Positions 62,476 to 64,000 of a DNA stretch of 64,000 nucleotides are shown here, piece by piece. This stretch comes from Arcobacter cloacae (GTDB lineage Bacteria; Campylobacterota; Campylobacteria; Campylobacterales; Arcobacteraceae), in assembly GCF_013201935.1 (NCBI RefSeq), contig NZ_CP053833.1, positions 1,736,001 to 1,800,000 on the forward strand. The letters are read 5' to 3'. Under the pieces are notes generated by a model. It searched no databases and was not told the DNA's origin. It was given only the letters and a program-made list of their open reading frames with translations. A program made the position numbers and the translations under genes. The first letter of the stretch is position 1. Each line of letters starts with the position of its first letter.

Positions 62476-63051
62476 TTATCCTAGATTTTGTGCTACAAAA
62501 TCCCAATTTACAAGTTTCCAAAAGTTTTCTAAAAATTTAGGTCTTGCATTTCTAACATCAATATAATATGCATGTTCCCAAACATCACATACTAAAATAG
62601 GTTTTAGATTATCTGTTAAAGGATTTTGTGCATTTACTGTTGTTACAATTTTTAAATTTTGATTTTCATCTTGAACTAACCAAGCCCAACCTGAACCAAA
62701 GTGTCCAACAGCTTTTGCTGTAAACTCCTCTTTAAATTTATCAACACTACCAAAAGCTTTTGTTAAAGCTGCTTCAACAGAAGCTGGAATTGTACCTTGA
62801 GTTGGAGTTAAACCATTCCAAAAAAAGTCATGGTTATATACTTGCGCTGCATTATTAAAAATACCACCATCTGATTCTAAAATAATATTTACTAAAGAAA
62901 AATCCTCAAATTTTGTTCCAACAATCAAATTATTTAAATTATTTACGTAAGTTTGGTGATGTTTCCCGTAATGAAACTCTAAAGTCTCTTTTGACATAAG
63001 TGGCTCTAATGCGTCCATAGAATAAGGTAAAGTCATTAATTCGTGTTTCAT
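62476..63051 (-). CDS. sodB: Superoxide dismutase (Fe type)
   Basis: 191 aa, the standard size. Metal ligands visible: His in LEFHYGKHHQTYV (about 25-37), His in YNHDFFWNGL (about 73), Asp and His in LVCDVWEHAYYIDVRNARPKFLENFW (about 157-161). The AAQVYNHDFFWN block and GSGWAWLVQ with the nearby pattern point to the iron enzyme. Converts superoxide to oxygen and peroxide in the cytoplasm, complementing KatG. RBS AAGGATATGAA. Monocistronic by flanking terminators. Confidence 0.95.
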   Translation of the reverse strand: MKHELMTLPYSMDALEPLMSKETLEFHYGKHHQTYVNNLNNLIVGTKFEDFSLVNIILESDGGIFNNAAQVYNHDFFWNGLTPTQGTIPASVEAALTKAFGSVDKFKEEFTAKAVGHFGSGWAWLVQDENQNLKIVTTVNAQNPLTDNLKPILVCDVWEHAYYIDVRNARPKFLENFWKLVNWDFVAQNLG

Positions 63052-63141
63052 TTCATATCCTTTATTAAAAATTTTTCATCAATTCTAGGATACTACTTTT
63101 TTTATTTTGTTTGACTTAGTAAAAAATAATATTTAAAAGAA

Positions 63142-63168
63142 AATACAAAGCTTATTAGGCTTTGTATT
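63142..63168 (-). terminator. Terminator of the pyrophosphatase gene
   Basis: AATACAAAGC, seven-base loop, GCTTTGTATT, 12 bp after the stop on the minus strand. Confidence 0.75.
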
Positions 63169-63179
63169 TATAAAAAGAT

Positions 63180-64000
63180 TTATGCGAATGCAGGTTCTAA
63201 GAAAGGAATAATTTGTTTTTTTCTTGATAAACAACCATCTAACCAAACTTTTCCATCTACAAGTTTACAGTTAAATGCTTTTTCAAAAATAGATGCATCA
63301 ACAGAAGATACTAAAACTTCACTTCCCTCTTTCATAATATCTGTTAAAATCAAACAAGTAGTATGTAAGTTATTTTCAATTCTTAGTTTTTCTAAGTCAG
63401 CTTGTAACTCATCTTTTACACTATCAAAAATAGCTAAATCAATAACTTCAAGTTGTCCAATACCTACTTTTGTTCCATGCATATCAAATGGTTTATAATC
63501 TCTTAAAATTAAATCTCTAACAGGAACACCCTCAACTGCTGATTTAACTTTGAACATTTCCATTCCTAATGCTCCAAAATCTTCTACCCCTGCAATTTGA
63601 GCTAATTCTCTAACAGTTTTAATATCAATTTCTGTACAAGTTGGCGATTTAAAAATTACAGTATCTGATAAAATAGCACATAACATAATTCCAGCTATAT
63701 TTGCAGGAATTTCAACTTTATGATAATCATACATCTCTTTTACAATTGTATTTGTACAACCAACAGGTCTAATCCAACACTCTAAAGGAGTTGAAGTTGT
63801 AATATCACCTAATTTATGATGATCTACAATACCTACAACTGTAGCTTTATCTAAATCAGCAGGAGCTTGACCTCTATCTGAATAATCAGTTATAAATAAT
63901 TCACAACCTGCAAATTCTGTTTTAAGTTCTGGTGCTTCAAAACCAAATCTATCTAAAATAAATTGTGTCTCTGGACTTACAGGACCTTGACGTGCTGGAA
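63180..64000 (-). CDS. ppaC: Manganese-dependent inorganic pyrophosphatase, partial
   Basis: At least 273 codons; the frame is open through the end of the window, so the 5' end is missing and the ATG at 63734 is internal. DHH-family motifs: TDYSDRGQAP, VGIVDHHKLGDI (the name-giving DHH motif), then RPVGCTNTIVKEM, ILSDTVIFKSPTCTEID, and the DHHA2 domain with RDYKPFDMHGTKVGIGQLEVID and VDGKVWLDGCLSRKKQIIPFL (RKKQ signature at the end). Family II PPase: splits pyrophosphate using Mn2+, driving biosynthesis. Very well conserved. Confidence 0.95.
   Translation of the reverse strand, partial: PARQGPVSPETQFILDRFGFEAPELKTEFAGCELFITDYSDRGQAPADLDKATVVGIVDHHKLGDITTSTPLECWIRPVGCTNTIVKEMYDYHKVEIPANIAGIMLCAILSDTVIFKSPTCTEIDIKTVRELAQIAGVEDFGALGMEMFKVKSAVEGVPVRDLILRDYKPFDMHGTKVGIGQLEVIDLAIFDSVKDELQADLEKLRIENNLHTTCLILTDIMKEGSEVLVSSVDASIFEKAFNCKLVDGKVWLDGCLSRKKQIIPFLEPAFA

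Overview
The window looks like chromosome from an Arcobacter-group Campylobacterota (Arcobacter/Aliarcobacter, probably close to A. butzleri). The DNA is very AT-rich and genes are tightly packed with short gaps. The gene set fits that group: ciaB, a PqiA/seven-MCE operon, a large NAD-glutamate dehydrogenase and many GGDEF/EAL/HD-GYP proteins. The ciaB gene is the clearest lineage marker. The assignment is by recognition only; no search was run. I saw no rRNA, tRNA, CRISPR array, intact insertion sequence or prophage.

Layout. 1-6.9 kb: the 3' end of a PhoH-like ATPase, a compositionally odd DUF1826 gene, then hisI, pyrC, queD, an NTF2-like protein, an HD hydrolase, pdxH and a zinc-ribbon protein. 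6.8-14.4 kb: parvulin, a NIT-GAF-PAS-GGDEF diguanylate cyclase, dbpA-dedA-unknown operon, and a pair of genes with degenerate GGDEF domains, one of them also carrying an EAL domain. 14.3-18.6 kb: the 5-oxoprolinase operon pxpABC, an unknown gene with an unusual start, and a DUF4197 protein. 18.7-24.2 kb: TetR, an HlyD adaptor and an RbbA/YhhJ-type ABC exporter, with a TetR operator. 24.3-26.98 kb: a PiT phosphate transporter followed by a small scar region with a truncated GNAT acetyltransferase, a HEPN-like gene and a composite inverted-repeat element. 27-34 kb: htpG, a CIRCE-like operator, aqpZ, katG and ciaB. 34-40.5 kb: a BvgS-like hybrid kinase, an HD-GYP regulator and an ankyrin protein. 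40.5-48.9 kb: split LetA plus a seven-MCE LetB homologue, a truncated globin, a haem-motif GGDEF-EAL protein and a SagB-type oxidoreductase. 49-52.9 kb: a KdpDE-like two-component pair in operon with KtrB/KtrA, and a tiny membrane ORF. 53-64 kb: an outer-membrane barrel, NAD-GDH, AlkC, YbaK, an arginase-family enzyme, a leuA-like gene behind an apparent leader peptide, AraC, sodB and a partial Mn-pyrophosphatase.

How the genes fit together. Environmental sensing dominates. Five loci make, break or sense c-di-GMP, two membrane sensor kinases are present, and there is a full set of oxidative and heat stress genes (katG, sodB, htpG, aqpZ). Most convergent gene pairs are closed by hairpins that overlap or abut the stop codons.

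The best candidates for something not yet described are: (1) a 20-codon leader ORF with tandem rare CTC Leu codons in front of a LeuA-like enzyme that lacks the leucine-feedback domain; (2) a 31-aa single-pass membrane ORF next to ktrA; (3) a paired EAL/degenerate-GGDEF operon; (4) a c-type-haem-motif GGDEF-EAL receptor; and (5) the scar region between the phosphate transporter and htpG.
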